From the NCBI GenBank assembly GCA_050485385.1, contig JBJHBG010000043.1:1-36634 (forward strand): a stretch of DNA of 36,634 nucleotides, written 5' to 3'. Position numbers and translations under genes: made by a program. Positions 15,895 through 24,105 of this stretch are shown piece by piece; the stretch's first letter is position 1; each line of letters begins with the position of its first letter. This DNA is from RECO01 sp050485385. GTDB taxonomy: Bacteria; Pseudomonadota; Alphaproteobacteria; Geminicoccales; Geminicoccaceae. The notes under the pieces were generated by a model, which saw only the letters and a list, made by a program, of their open reading frames with translations, did not search any database and was not told the origin of the DNA.

Positions 15895-16179
15895 CTCGGC
15901 TCCATCCGGTGGCGGGTGGGTGCGACGCCCGACCGGTTGCTTCCGGCCGTGCGATCGGTTAACGCTTTAGCAGACTAACCGTTTAGTCAATAACGGGGCC
16001 ATGCAGGGAGGCCAGCGCAGCGACGTTCGGTCGGGCACGACGATGCCCGCCGGCGGCCGGAGCCCGAACCTCTCGAACTGGTCCTCCCCGGCGGTCTCCG
16101 CACCTCGGCTCCGTAGGTCGAGCCGGTGCCGGCCGTCGACGCAGTGGCCGCAGCGCCACGCCATCTGGGAGTAACGGTC
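15895..16179 (+). other. Divergent intergenic region between tetR and the TAXI-TRAP genes
   Basis: This 285-bp stretch has no convincing gene. It holds the TetR-type palindrome and a likely tetR promoter at 15973-15990. The ribosome site GGGAG for the TAXI gene lies near 16167-16171. I see no further clear repeat or hairpin. Confidence 0.6.
15973..15990. promoter_or_regulatory. Putative TetR operator overlapping the tetR -35 element
   Basis: GACTAA-CCGT-TTAGTC (15973-15988) is a perfect 6+6 inverted repeat with a 4-bp centre. It is AT-rich against a strongly GC-rich background. On the minus strand TTGACT (15990-15985) overlaps it and reads as a sigma70 -35 hexamer directed at tetR, whose start is about 80 bp downstream. 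Size and placement are typical for an autorepressing TetR-family site; binding itself is inference. Confidence 0.7.
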
Positions 16180-17163
16180 ATGACGTCCTTGCCTGCCCTT
16201 CGCCTCGCCCTGCCGGTGCTGGCCCTCGGTGCTGCCGTGGCCCTCGGCGCCAAGCCAGCCACGGCCCAGACCTCGTTCAACCTCGGTGCCGTGCCCGCCG
16301 CCACCGGCTGGTTCTTCGGCATCGCCGAGGGTGCGCGGACCATCAGCCAGCACACACCCTACGAGATCACCGTGCGCGAGACCGGCGGCACCCGCGAGAA
16401 CGCCCTGCGGCTGACCCGCGGCGAGTTGGACCTCGCCTTCACCGAGGCCCTGGTCGGCTACGAGCTCTACAACGGCATCGGCCGCTTCGCCGACACGCCC
16501 AACGATCAGGTGCGCCTGCTCTACTGGATCGCGCCGTCGACCATGCACTGGGCGGTGCGCGCCGATACCGGCATCGAGAGCTTCGAGGACCTGAACGGCC
16601 GGCGCTTCAACCCGAGCAGCCTCGGCGGTGGCGGCGAATACATCACCGAGCAGGTGTTCAACGTGCTCGGTGTCAGCCCCGACTTCCAGCGCATGCGCAT
16701 CGACGACGCCGCCGAAGGCGTCGTGGACGGGCGCCTCGTCGGCCTGAGCTACAACGGCGTGCCGCCGATCCCGCTCTTCACCGAGGTGCATAGTTCGCGG
16801 CCCCTGCGCCTCCTGTCGCTCGACCAGGACCAGCTCGACGCGGTCGTGGCCGAACTGCCGTTCCTCACCCCGACGGTGATTCCGGCGGAAACCTACGGTG
16901 GCGTGCCCGAGGCCAGCACTCTCGGCATCCTCATGGGCGTGGCCACCAATGCCAGCCTTTCGGCCGACGTCGTCTACGAGATGACCAAGGCCTATTGGGA
17001 GAACCATGCCGAGGTGGCCGCCTCGTTCGCCGCCGCCGAGGGCATGACCCCCGAGCAGACGGTGGCCACCGCCACCTTCCCGCTGCACGAAGGGGCCATC
17101 CGCTACTACAGGGAACTCGGCATCGAGATCCCGGACGAGCTGGTCCCGCCCGAGGCCGGCTGA
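16180..17163 (+). CDS. TAXI-family TRAP transporter solute-binding protein
   Basis: This 327-residue periplasmic binding protein has a Sec signal (MTSLPALRLALPVLALGAAV, probable cleavage after ATAQ near residue 30). The mature start FNLGAVPAATGWFFGIAEG and the ETGGTRENALRLTRGELDLAF segment are characteristic of TAXI proteins, which feed Na+/H+-driven TRAP permeases. The ATG at 16180 has GGGAG at the right distance; the earlier in-frame ATG would add a non-signal leader. It is first of the TAXI SBP, fused permease and MetE-like set. The ligand is unknown; TAXI members often bind dicarboxylates or glutamate. Confidence 0.93.
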   Translation: MTSLPALRLALPVLALGAAVALGAKPATAQTSFNLGAVPAATGWFFGIAEGARTISQHTPYEITVRETGGTRENALRLTRGELDLAFTEALVGYELYNGIGRFADTPNDQVRLLYWIAPSTMHWAVRADTGIESFEDLNGRRFNPSSLGGGGEYITEQVFNVLGVSPDFQRMRIDDAAEGVVDGRLVGLSYNGVPPIPLFTEVHSSRPLRLLSLDQDQLDAVVAELPFLTPTVIPAETYGGVPEASTLGILMGVATNASLSADVVYEMTKAYWENHAEVAASFAAAEGMTPEQTVATATFPLHEGAIRYYRELGIEIPDELVPPEAG

Positions 17164-17172
17164 CGGAGCGCT

Positions 17173-17201
17173 CCGCCGCGCGGCTCCGGGCAGCGCGGCG
17201 G
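17173..17201 (+). terminator. Hairpin between TAXI binding-protein and permease genes
   Basis: A 9-bp perfect stem (CCGCCGCGC / GCGCGGCGG), extendable by a further two pairs including a G-T, encloses an 11-nt loop directly after the binding-protein stop. No T-run follows. Such hairpins often protect the abundant binding-protein message while reducing permease output; that role is inferred. Confidence 0.45.
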
Positions 17202-17238
17202 GGCGGCTGCCAACGGCCGGAAGGGGAGAGGTCGACGG

Positions 17239-19179
17239 ATGCAAGGGGCACGGGCAGAGGCGGTCGTCGAGCAGCATGCGGAAGGTGCTGGCCGGCGGCA
17301 GTTGCCGACGCTTGCCGCCTGGGTGCTGCGCGCGGCGGCCGTCGCCATGGCGCTGTTCCATCTCTACACTGCCGCCACGGGGCCGGTGACCTTCCAGAAC
17401 GCCGCCCACCTCACCTTCGCCCTGCCCATCATCCTGCTCGCCTATGCCCGCGGCGGCGGCGACCGCGCCCGCCTGCCGTGGAGCGACCTCGTGCTGGTCG
17501 CTCTCGGCGTCGCCATCAGCGTCTACTACGTTCTGAACTTCGACCGGGTCATCTACGACCTCGGCTACCTGATGCCGACGCCGCTCGACCTTGCCTTCGG
17601 TGTCGCCGCGGTCGTGCTGCTCTTGGAGGCCTGCCGCCGGACCATCGGCCTCGCCTTTCCGATCCTCACCCTGATCGCCATCGGCTACGCCGCCTTCGGC
17701 CATCTGATACCGGGCACCTTCGGCCATGGCGGCTTCCGCTGGGACGATCTGGTCGCCACCTTCTACCTCAGCCCGACCGGGATCTACGGCAGCCTGATGC
17801 GGATCTCGTCGACGGTGATCGTGATCTTCATCCTGTTCGGCGCACTCCTGGTCGCGACCGGCGGCGGCGAGAGCTTCATCCGCCTGTCGTCGGCGCTGGC
17901 GGGCGGGCTCACCGGCGGCCCGGCCAAGGCCGCGACCCTGTGCAGCGCGCTGTTCGGCAGCATCAGCGGCAGCACGGCGGCCAACGTCGCCACCACCGGC
18001 GTCTTCACCATCCCCTTGATGAAGCGCAACGGCTACTCGCCGCGCTTCGCCGCCGCGACCGAGGCCTCGGCCTCGACCGGCGGGCAAATCCTGCCGCCGG
18101 TGATGGGGGCCGCCGCCTTCATCATGGCCGACGTCATCAACACCAGCTACCTGGTGATCATCGGCGCCGCGCTGATCCCGGCGCTGCTCTTCTACCTCGC
18201 CATCTGGATGAGCGTGCACTTCGAGGCGAAGCGGCTGGGCCTCGCGCCCCTGCCACCGGCCGAGCGGACCAGCCTGCGCCTGGGCCTCGTCGGCGCCGAG
18301 ACGCTGTTCCTGCCGATCGCCGTGTTGGTGACGCTCTTGGTCATGCGCTACACGCCGACGACGTCGGCGCTGGCCGCCTACGTCACGGCCGTTCTGATCT
18401 ACCTCCTCTCCTGGCGCAGCCCCGGCACCCTGTGGGAGCGGCTGAAGTCGCTGCCGGCGGCCCTGGAAGCGGGCGCGCTGACGGCAGCCCTGATCGCCGT
18501 CATCATCGGCTCGGTCGCGGTCATCGCCTCGGTCATCAGCATGACCGGCCTCGGCCTCAAGGTCTCCTCCCTGATCCTCGGCGTCAGCGGCGGCGACGTG
18601 CTGACCACGCTGGTGCTGGCGATGGTCGTCGCCATCGTCCTCGGCATGGGCTTGCCGACGGTGGCCGCCTACATGCTGGCAGCGACGGTGGTGGCGCGGG
18701 CCTTCGTCGAGGCCGGCATCCCGAACCTCTCGGCGCACCTCTTCATCCTCTACTTCGCCATCCTCTCGGGCGTGACGCCGCCAGTCGCACTCGCCGCCTA
18801 TATCGGCGGTGCCATCGCCGGTTCGCACTGGTTCCGCACGGCGCTCACGGCCACCAAGATCTCCCTCGGCGGCTTCCTCATCCCCTACATGTTCGTCTAC
18901 CACCCGCCGCTTTTGGGCAACGGCACGACCTTGGAGATCGCCCTTGCCGCCGGCAGCGGCGTCATCGGGATCATCGCCCTCGCGGCGTCGACCATCGGCT
19001 ACCTGCTGCGCCCTTGTGCCTGGTACGAGCGGATCGCCCTCCTGGCCGCAGCGCTGCTCCTCATCTCTGGCCAAGCGGTGACCGACGCGGTGGGCCTCGC
19101 CGTCGTCGCTCTGGTGCTCGCTTGGCAACACTGGGGTCCGGGTGCCCGCAAGATCGGCGCCGCTTCGCCGGCCGATTGA
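17239..19179 (+). CDS. TRAP transporter fused permease (DctQM type)
   Basis: This 646-residue integral membrane protein is of the fused small/large subunit type that partners TAXI binding proteins. An N-terminal four-helix DctQ-like part (about residues 25-150) leads into the DctM-like part of 12 or more helices, with conserved stretches such as GSISGSTAANVATTG, EASASTGGQILPPVMGAAAF and GMGLPTVAAY. It uses ion gradients, not ATP. It lies 75 bp after the TAXI gene across a hairpin and is followed 43 bp later by the MetE-like gene. Confidence 0.95.
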   Translation: MQGARAEAVVEQHAEGAGRRQLPTLAAWVLRAAAVAMALFHLYTAATGPVTFQNAAHLTFALPIILLAYARGGGDRARLPWSDLVLVALGVAISVYYVLNFDRVIYDLGYLMPTPLDLAFGVAAVVLLLEACRRTIGLAFPILTLIAIGYAAFGHLIPGTFGHGGFRWDDLVATFYLSPTGIYGSLMRISSTVIVIFILFGALLVATGGGESFIRLSSALAGGLTGGPAKAATLCSALFGSISGSTAANVATTGVFTIPLMKRNGYSPRFAAATEASASTGGQILPPVMGAAAFIMADVINTSYLVIIGAALIPALLFYLAIWMSVHFEAKRLGLAPLPPAERTSLRLGLVGAETLFLPIAVLVTLLVMRYTPTTSALAAYVTAVLIYLLSWRSPGTLWERLKSLPAALEAGALTAALIAVIIGSVAVIASVISMTGLGLKVSSLILGVSGGDVLTTLVLAMVVAIVLGMGLPTVAAYMLAATVVARAFVEAGIPNLSAHLFILYFAILSGVTPPVALAAYIGGAIAGSHWFRTALTATKISLGGFLIPYMFVYHPPLLGNGTTLEIALAAGSGVIGIIALAASTIGYLLRPCAWYERIALLAAALLLISGQAVTDAVGLAVVALVLAWQHWGPGARKIGAASPAD

Positions 19180-19222
19180 GCTGCCGGCCCACAACGTCCA
19201 TCCACTTCGGAAGGCATCGACC

Positions 19223-20254
19223 ATGCAGCTTCTGCCCACCTCCCTCGTCGGCTCCTATGCCCAGCCGGATTGGCTGATCGACCGCTCCAAGCTCGCCGGC
19301 CGCTTTCCGCCACGGGTCCGTGCCCAGGAGCTCTGGCGCATCGCGCCCGAGTGGCTGGAGGAGGCGCAGGACGACGCCACGCTGGTCGCCCTGCACGATC
19401 AGGAACGGGCCGGGCTCGACATCGTCACCGACGGTGAGATGCGGCGCGAGAGCTACTCCAACCGCTTCGCCACCGCGCTGGAGGGCGTCGACATCGACAA
19501 CCCCGGCACCGCCCTCGACCGCAGCGGCCACCCCAACCCGGTGCCCCGCGTCGTCGGCAAAATTCGCCGCAAGCACCCGGTGGGGGTCCGCGACGTGACG
19601 TTCCTTCGCCAACACACCGAGCGGCCGATCAAGATCACCGTGCCCGGCCCCTTCACCATGTCGCAGCAGGCACAGAACGACGCCTATGACGATGCAGCCG
19701 CGATGGCGCTCGACTACGCGGCGGCGGTGAACGAGGAGATCCGCGACCTGTTCGCCGCCGGGGCCGCCATCGTCCAGCTCGACGAGCCCTACATGCAGGC
19801 ACGGCCCGACGCGGCGCGCGCCTATGGTGTGGCGGCCCTGGAGCGGGCGCTCGACGGTATCGACGGCACCACCGCGCTGCACATCTGCTTCGGCTACGCC
19901 GCCATCATCCACGAGCGGCCCGAGGGCTATTCGTTCCTGCCGGAACTGGCCGAAAGCTCGGTGCGCCAAGTGTCGGTCGAGACGGCGCAGTCCAACCTCG
20001 ACTGCAGCGTGCTGCGCCACCTCGCCGACAAGACGGTCATCCTGGGCGTGTTGGACCTCGCGGACCACGCGGTCGAGAGCGCCTCGACGGTGGCAGCACG
20101 CATCCGCCGGGCCCTGCCGCACGTCGCCGCCGACCAGCTGGTCGTCGCGCCCGATTGCGGCATGAAGTACCTGCCGCGCGACGTCGCGTTCGGCAAGTTG
20201 CAGGCGATGGTCGAAGGTGCGGCGATGGTGCGCGGCGAACTGGCGCAGGGCTGA
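19223..20254 (+). CDS. Core MetE-like zinc methyltransferase (methionine synthase C-terminal domain only)
   Basis: This 343-residue protein corresponds to the catalytic (C-terminal) half of cobalamin-independent methionine synthase; full MetE is about 750 residues. Zinc/thiol ligands are in place: His220 and Cys222 (LHICFGY), Glu253 (SVETAQSN) and Cys312 (PDCGMKYLP). Short core-MetE proteins can transfer methyl groups using other donors or acceptors than MetE. Its place after a TAXI-TRAP transporter suggests it may act on the imported methylated compound, which is inference. The start at ATG 19223 has GGAAGG upstream. An alternative reading is simply an auxiliary methionine synthase. Confidence 0.88.
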   Translation: MQLLPTSLVGSYAQPDWLIDRSKLAGRFPPRVRAQELWRIAPEWLEEAQDDATLVALHDQERAGLDIVTDGEMRRESYSNRFATALEGVDIDNPGTALDRSGHPNPVPRVVGKIRRKHPVGVRDVTFLRQHTERPIKITVPGPFTMSQQAQNDAYDDAAAMALDYAAAVNEEIRDLFAAGAAIVQLDEPYMQARPDAARAYGVAALERALDGIDGTTALHICFGYAAIIHERPEGYSFLPELAESSVRQVSVETAQSNLDCSVLRHLADKTVILGVLDLADHAVESASTVAARIRRALPHVAADQLVVAPDCGMKYLPRDVAFGKLQAMVEGAAMVRGELAQG

Positions 20255-20275
20255 AGGAAAACGAGGCAAAAGGTT

Positions 20276-20295
20276 CGGGGGGTTTTGGCCCCCCG
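20276..20295 (+). terminator. G6/C6 hairpin after the MetE-like gene
   Basis: CGGGGGG-TTTTGG-CCCCCCG forms a perfect 7-bp stem with a 6-nt loop, 21 nt after the stop. It is the first of two consecutive hairpins separating convergent genes and is probably part of the same bidirectional stop signal. Confidence 0.5.
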
Positions 20296-20321
20296 TGCCC
20301 CCCAATCCTGATGGTTCATGG

Positions 20322-20352
20322 GGACGCAGGGGGCCAAAAGCCCCCTGCGTCC
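20322..20352. terminator. Strong 13-bp bidirectional hairpin between convergent genes
   Basis: GGACGCAGGGGGC (20322-20334) pairs perfectly with GCCCCCTGCGTCC (20340-20352) around a CAAAA loop. It sits 8 bp from the end of the - strand livK-like gene and after the + strand MetE-like gene, so it could end transcription from both sides. No long T-run is present on either strand. Confidence 0.7.
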
Positions 20353-20360
20353 GTCGTCGT

Positions 20361-21569
20361 TCAGCGCAGGATTTCGACCGTCTCCAGCGTGCCGCCGGTG
20401 ACCACCCAGTGCTCGTAGGTGCCGCCGACGTCGCCGTTCTCGTCGAACTCGTGGGAGCCGGCCGCCCCCTCGTAGTTGATGTCGGTGCCGGCCGCGATCA
20501 GCTCCTTGGCACGGGCGAACTCGCCGGGGCCAACGATCTCGCCGGGCTCGTTGGCGACCTCGCGCAGGGCGTCGCGGATGGCCGTACCGTCGGCCGAGCC
20601 GGCCTTTTCGGCCGCCAGCATCATGATCATTGCCGCGTCGTAGGCGCTGTCGATGAAGGGCAGGGGCGGCAGTTCGCCGTACTTCGCCTCGTAGGCGGCG
20701 GCGAAGGCGGCGCCGAACTCGGTCTCCTCGGCGCGCGGTGCCGTGCCGAACGCGCCCTCGAGGAAGTCGCCGAAGTCCGAGGCGACCTGCGTCGCCTTCA
20801 TGCCGTCGGTGAAGATGAAGTTGGAGAAAAAGCCCTCCTCGATCGACTGGCGGACGATCAAGAGGCCGCCGTCGTCGGGATAGGCGATCAGGAGCAGCGC
20901 ATCCGGCTCGGCGCGGGCGAGGCTCTGCAACTCGCCGCGGTAGGAGGCCTGGTTGGGCTCGAAGGCCGAATTGCCCGTCACCGCGCCGCCGGCCGCTTCG
21001 TAGGAGGCGGCGAAGCTCTCCGCGAGGCCGCGGCCGTAGTCGTTGTTGACGTAGAGGATGGCGACCGAACCGATGCCCTTGCCGTGAACGAGGTTGCCCA
21101 ACACCACGCCCTGCTGCGCGTCCGACGGCGTGGTGCGGAAGAGGAAGTCGTCGTCGTCGAGGGTGGTGATCGCCGGTGCCGTCGACGCGTTCGAGATTTG
21201 CGGGATGCGGTTGGGCGCGCTGACACTCGTGGCGACCGGGATCGTGTTGCCCGACGACAGGGCGCCGAGAATGCCCGACACGCCTTCGACCGTCGCCAGC
21301 CGCATGGCGGCGTCGACCGCAGGTTGCGAGCGGGTCTGCGTGTCGCCGACGATCAGCCGCACCTCGCCGCCCAGCACGCCGCCCGCGGCGTTGGCCTCCT
21401 CGACCGCGAGCCGCATGCCGTTGAGGCTGCTCTCCCCGTAGGTGGCGAGCCCGCCGGTCAGCGGGACGAGGGCGCCGAGCCGCAGCCCCTCGGCGTTGGC
21501 CGGGGCGGCCAGGACGGACCCGGCCAGCAGGGTCGCCGCAGCCGTACTCCAAAGGCGCGTTCCGCGCAT
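20361..21569 (-). CDS. LivK-type (branched-chain amino acid family) ABC substrate-binding protein, orphan
   Basis: This 402-residue periplasmic protein has a Sec signal ending ANA (about residue 27) and a family-typical mature start LRLGALVPLTGGLATYGESS. It continues with ANAAGGVLGGEV and NRIPQISNASTAP, the type I periplasmic fold used by LivK and amide/urea binding proteins. The ATG at 21569 has GGGAGAG upstream. No LivH/M/G/F genes are adjacent, so it must use a distant permease or serve as a receptor. It is divergent from an M20 amidohydrolase, which hints at an N-acyl or amide ligand. Confidence 0.92.
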   Translation of the reverse strand: MRGTRLWSTAAATLLAGSVLAAPANAEGLRLGALVPLTGGLATYGESSLNGMRLAVEEANAAGGVLGGEVRLIVGDTQTRSQPAVDAAMRLATVEGVSGILGALSSGNTIPVATSVSAPNRIPQISNASTAPAITTLDDDDFLFRTTPSDAQQGVVLGNLVHGKGIGSVAILYVNNDYGRGLAESFAASYEAAGGAVTGNSAFEPNQASYRGELQSLARAEPDALLLIAYPDDGGLLIVRQSIEEGFFSNFIFTDGMKATQVASDFGDFLEGAFGTAPRAEETEFGAAFAAAYEAKYGELPPLPFIDSAYDAAMIMMLAAEKAGSADGTAIRDALREVANEPGEIVGPGEFARAKELIAAGTDINYEGAAGSHEFDENGDVGGTYEHWVVTGGTLETVEILR

Positions 21570-21740
21570 GATCGCTCTCCCGGAAAGGCCGTTACCCGAA
21601 GGGTTCGTCGGCCGTTTGCTGCATGGCTCCGTCCATAGACCGAGGTCCGATCCGCCGCAATCACCAGCCGGCGCTTGCCCAAGACCCGTCACCCCCGTAA
21701 CCAGGGGGATACGGCAGGCACGGATGGAGGAGACGCACGG

Positions 21741-22940
21741 ATGGCCGTGATCAACCGCATCGCCGAGTACCATGGCGAGCTCACGGCTTGGCGCCACCAT
21801 CTGCACCGGCATCCGGAACTGGGCTTCGAGGAGACGGCCACGGCGGCGTTCGTCGCCGAGAAGCTGCGCGCGTTCGGCTGCAACGAGGTCCACACCGGCA
21901 TCGCCAAGACCGGCGTGGTCGCGGTGATCCATGGCGCCAAGGGGGCCGAGGGCGCCGGCCGCAAGGTGGCGCTCCGCTGCGACATGGACGCCCTGCCGCT
22001 GGAGGAGCGAACCGGGCTGCCCTACGCCTCGACCGTGCCGGGGCGGATGCACGCCTGCGGCCACGACGGCCACACCGCCATGCTGCTCGGTGCCGCCCGC
22101 TATCTGGCCGAGACCCGAAACTTCGAGGGCACGGTTTATCTCGTGTTCCAGCCAGGCGAGGAAGGCTTCGCCGGCGGCCGGGCGATGGTGGAGGAGGGCC
22201 TGTTCGAGCGCTTCCCGGCGGAGGCGGTGTTCGGCTTGCACAACTGGCCGGGAGCGGCAGTCGGCAGCTTCGCCATCTGCAAGGGCCCGATCATGGCGGC
22301 GACCGATACCTTCGCCATCGCCATCAAGGGCAAGGGCGGCCATGCGGCCCTGCCGCACACCGCGGTCGACCCCGTGCTGGCGGCCGCCGCCGTCGTCCAG
22401 GGCCTTCAGGGCGTGGTCGCGCGCAACGTGCCGCCGAAGGAGTCGGCCGTGGTGTCGGTGACGCGCATCGCCGGCGGCGACGCCTACAACGTCATTCCCG
22501 AAGCGGTCGAGCTTTGGGGCACGGTGCGCACCTATACGCCGGAGCTGCGCAAGCTCTGCCAGGAGCGGCTGGAGGCGACGGTCGCCGGCATCGCCAAGGG
22601 CATGGGCTGCGTCGTCGAGGTGGACTATCGCCGTGGCTATCCGCCGACCGTCAACAGCGACCGCGAAACGGACCTGTGTGCCGACGTCGCCGAGGCGATC
22701 GTTGGCGCCGCGCGTGTCAATCGCGAGGCCACGCCGAGCATGGGTGGCGAGGACTTCGCCTTCCTGCTCGAGAAGAAACCGGGTGCCTATATTCTGATGG
22801 GTAACGGGTCGGGGGATCGCGGACGAGTTCTCCACAGCCCGCACTACGACTTCAACGACGAAGCGCTGCCGGTCGGCGTCAGCTATTGGGTGCGATTGGC
22901 CGAACGTTTCCTCAATTCTCACGGATCCGATGGTCGCTGA
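21741..22940 (+). CDS. M20D-family amidohydrolase (hippurate/N-acyl amino acid hydrolase type)
   Basis: This is a 399-residue metal-dependent hydrolase. The dinuclear metal site is visible: CDMDALPLEE, HACGHDGHTAM (Cys106, His108), PGEEG (Glu140-Glu141), a middle His in FGLHNWPG, and the C-terminal HSPHYDFND. The dimerisation domain lies between. Members remove acyl groups from N-acyl amino acids, hippurate or indole-amino acid conjugates; the exact substrate is open. The ATG at 21741 has GGAGGAG upstream. It is likely functionally linked to the divergent LivK-type gene. Confidence 0.93.
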   Translation: MAVINRIAEYHGELTAWRHHLHRHPELGFEETATAAFVAEKLRAFGCNEVHTGIAKTGVVAVIHGAKGAEGAGRKVALRCDMDALPLEERTGLPYASTVPGRMHACGHDGHTAMLLGAARYLAETRNFEGTVYLVFQPGEEGFAGGRAMVEEGLFERFPAEAVFGLHNWPGAAVGSFAICKGPIMAATDTFAIAIKGKGGHAALPHTAVDPVLAAAAVVQGLQGVVARNVPPKESAVVSVTRIAGGDAYNVIPEAVELWGTVRTYTPELRKLCQERLEATVAGIAKGMGCVVEVDYRRGYPPTVNSDRETDLCADVAEAIVGAARVNREATPSMGGEDFAFLLEKKPGAYILMGNGSGDRGRVLHSPHYDFNDEALPVGVSYWVRLAERFLNSHGSDGR

Positions 22941-23028
22941 GCGACACCCGGGCGCCGTGCCGTGACCCGTGACGGATCGCCGCCGGGAGCATGTGGAAAA
23001 CGGGGATGAACCGGGGAGCCGAGCAGGC

Positions 23029-23355
23029 ATGAGCGAGGAGCGATATCCGGGGGAGCTGCGCGGTCTCAGGACGTTTCTCGGCGGTCTTCTGACCGCCGTC
23101 GAGGCCAAGCTCGGGCGCGACGCGCTGCTGTACCACCGGGTCCGCACGGCCCTCGAACGCGGCGATCTCCAGGCGCTGCGCGATGCCCGACAGATGTTCA
23201 ACCACCAGGACACGGACCTGAAGCGGCGCCTGTCGTTGGCGGGCGCCCGCCGCGACGGGCTCCACCTCGTCGCCGACCACGAGCGGGGCACGGCCGGTTC
23301 CGCGACCGTGGTGCGCCTCTACCCGCCGCCGGCGCCGCGCCCGCCGGCGGAATAG
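23029..23355 (+). CDS. Small conserved-looking protein of unknown function
   Basis: This 108-residue protein is charged and mainly helical, beginning MSEERYPGELRGLRTFLGGL with a core EAKLGRDALLYHRVRTALER and then a Leu/Arg-rich helix and a Pro-rich tail. It has no signal or membrane segment. I do not recognise a named family, but codon use matches neighbouring real genes. The ATG at 23029 is preferred (GGGGAG upstream); a GTG at 22969 would add 20 residues. It follows the M20 gene by about 90 bp and is convergent with trcR. Confidence 0.65.
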   Translation: MSEERYPGELRGLRTFLGGLLTAVEAKLGRDALLYHRVRTALERGDLQALRDARQMFNHQDTDLKRRLSLAGARRDGLHLVADHERGTAGSATVVRLYPPPAPRPPAE

Positions 23356-23407
23356 CGTGTGCTCCTAGTGGCGGGGGCGCGGGCGGGCCGGGAAGGCCGA
23401 CCGTGTC

Positions 23408-23971
23408 TCAGCTTGCGACGTTGCTCGGCGTCATCGCCGCCGCGTCGGTGCGCATCGAGCGCGCCTTGGCGATGGCCGCGTCAAGGTCGGTCTGCGAGCA
23501 AAGGTCGAGCAGCACCGGGTCGCGCGGGCGGATTTCCTGGCTTTTCCAGTGGGTGCGGTCGCGTACCGCCTGCACCGTGGTCTTGGTCGTGCCGAGCAGC
23601 TTGCAGATCTGCTGGTCGGTCAACTCCGGGTGGTTGCGCAACAGCCAAGCGATGCCGTCCGGCCGGTCCTGGCGCTTCGAGAGGGGCGTATAGCGCGGCG
23701 CCTTCTTCTTCGGTGCCTTCACCTCGGCCTTGGGCTTGACCATCTCCAGGCGCGCCTTGGGGTCTGCCTGGCAGCGGACGATCTCCTCGCGCGTCAGCAC
23801 GGCCGCACCGACCGGGTCGAGGCCGCGGATGCCGTTCGCCACCTCGTCGTCGGCGATGCCCTTCACTTCCAGCACGTGCAGGCCGCAGAACTCGGCGATC
23901 TGCGTGAAGGTCAGGCTGGTGTTCTCGACCAACCAGACGGCGGTCGCCTTCGGCATCAAGGGCCGGTCCAT
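23408..23971 (-). CDS. trcR: TrcR-type cell-cycle transcriptional regulator (DUF1013)
   Basis: This 187-residue protein matches the alphaproteobacterial DUF1013 family, known as TrcR. The N-terminus MPKATAVWLVENTSLTFTQI is near-invariant, followed by FCGLHVLEVKGIADDEV, a Lys-rich linker (KAPKKKAPRY) and a second HTH-like block ending in QAVRDRTHWK. The family associates with RNA polymerase and is linked to cell-cycle control. The ATG at 23971 has GGAG six bases upstream. It is a strong taxonomic marker for Alphaproteobacteria. Confidence 0.93.
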   Translation of the reverse strand: MDRPLMPKATAVWLVENTSLTFTQIAEFCGLHVLEVKGIADDEVANGIRGLDPVGAAVLTREEIVRCQADPKARLEMVKPKAEVKAPKKKAPRYTPLSKRQDRPDGIAWLLRNHPELTDQQICKLLGTTKTTVQAVRDRTHWKSQEIRPRDPVLLDLCSQTDLDAAIAKARSMRTDAAAMTPSNVAS

Positions 23972-24105
23972 CGTCGTCTCCGTGGATATCCTGAAATTCG
24001 GTCGCGCGCGCACGCGCTTGATAGCGTCAGTCCCGTCCAGCGTAAACGACCGAACGTGCCGACGACCGGCAGATGGGTCCTGTCGAAGCTGGGTGCAACC
24101 GCCGC

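Noticed and set aside
15967..19239. 1090-codon open frame on -
   Set aside because: It is antisense to the TAXI binding protein and TRAP permease, is very His/Gln/Arg/Gly-rich, and has no recognisable domain.
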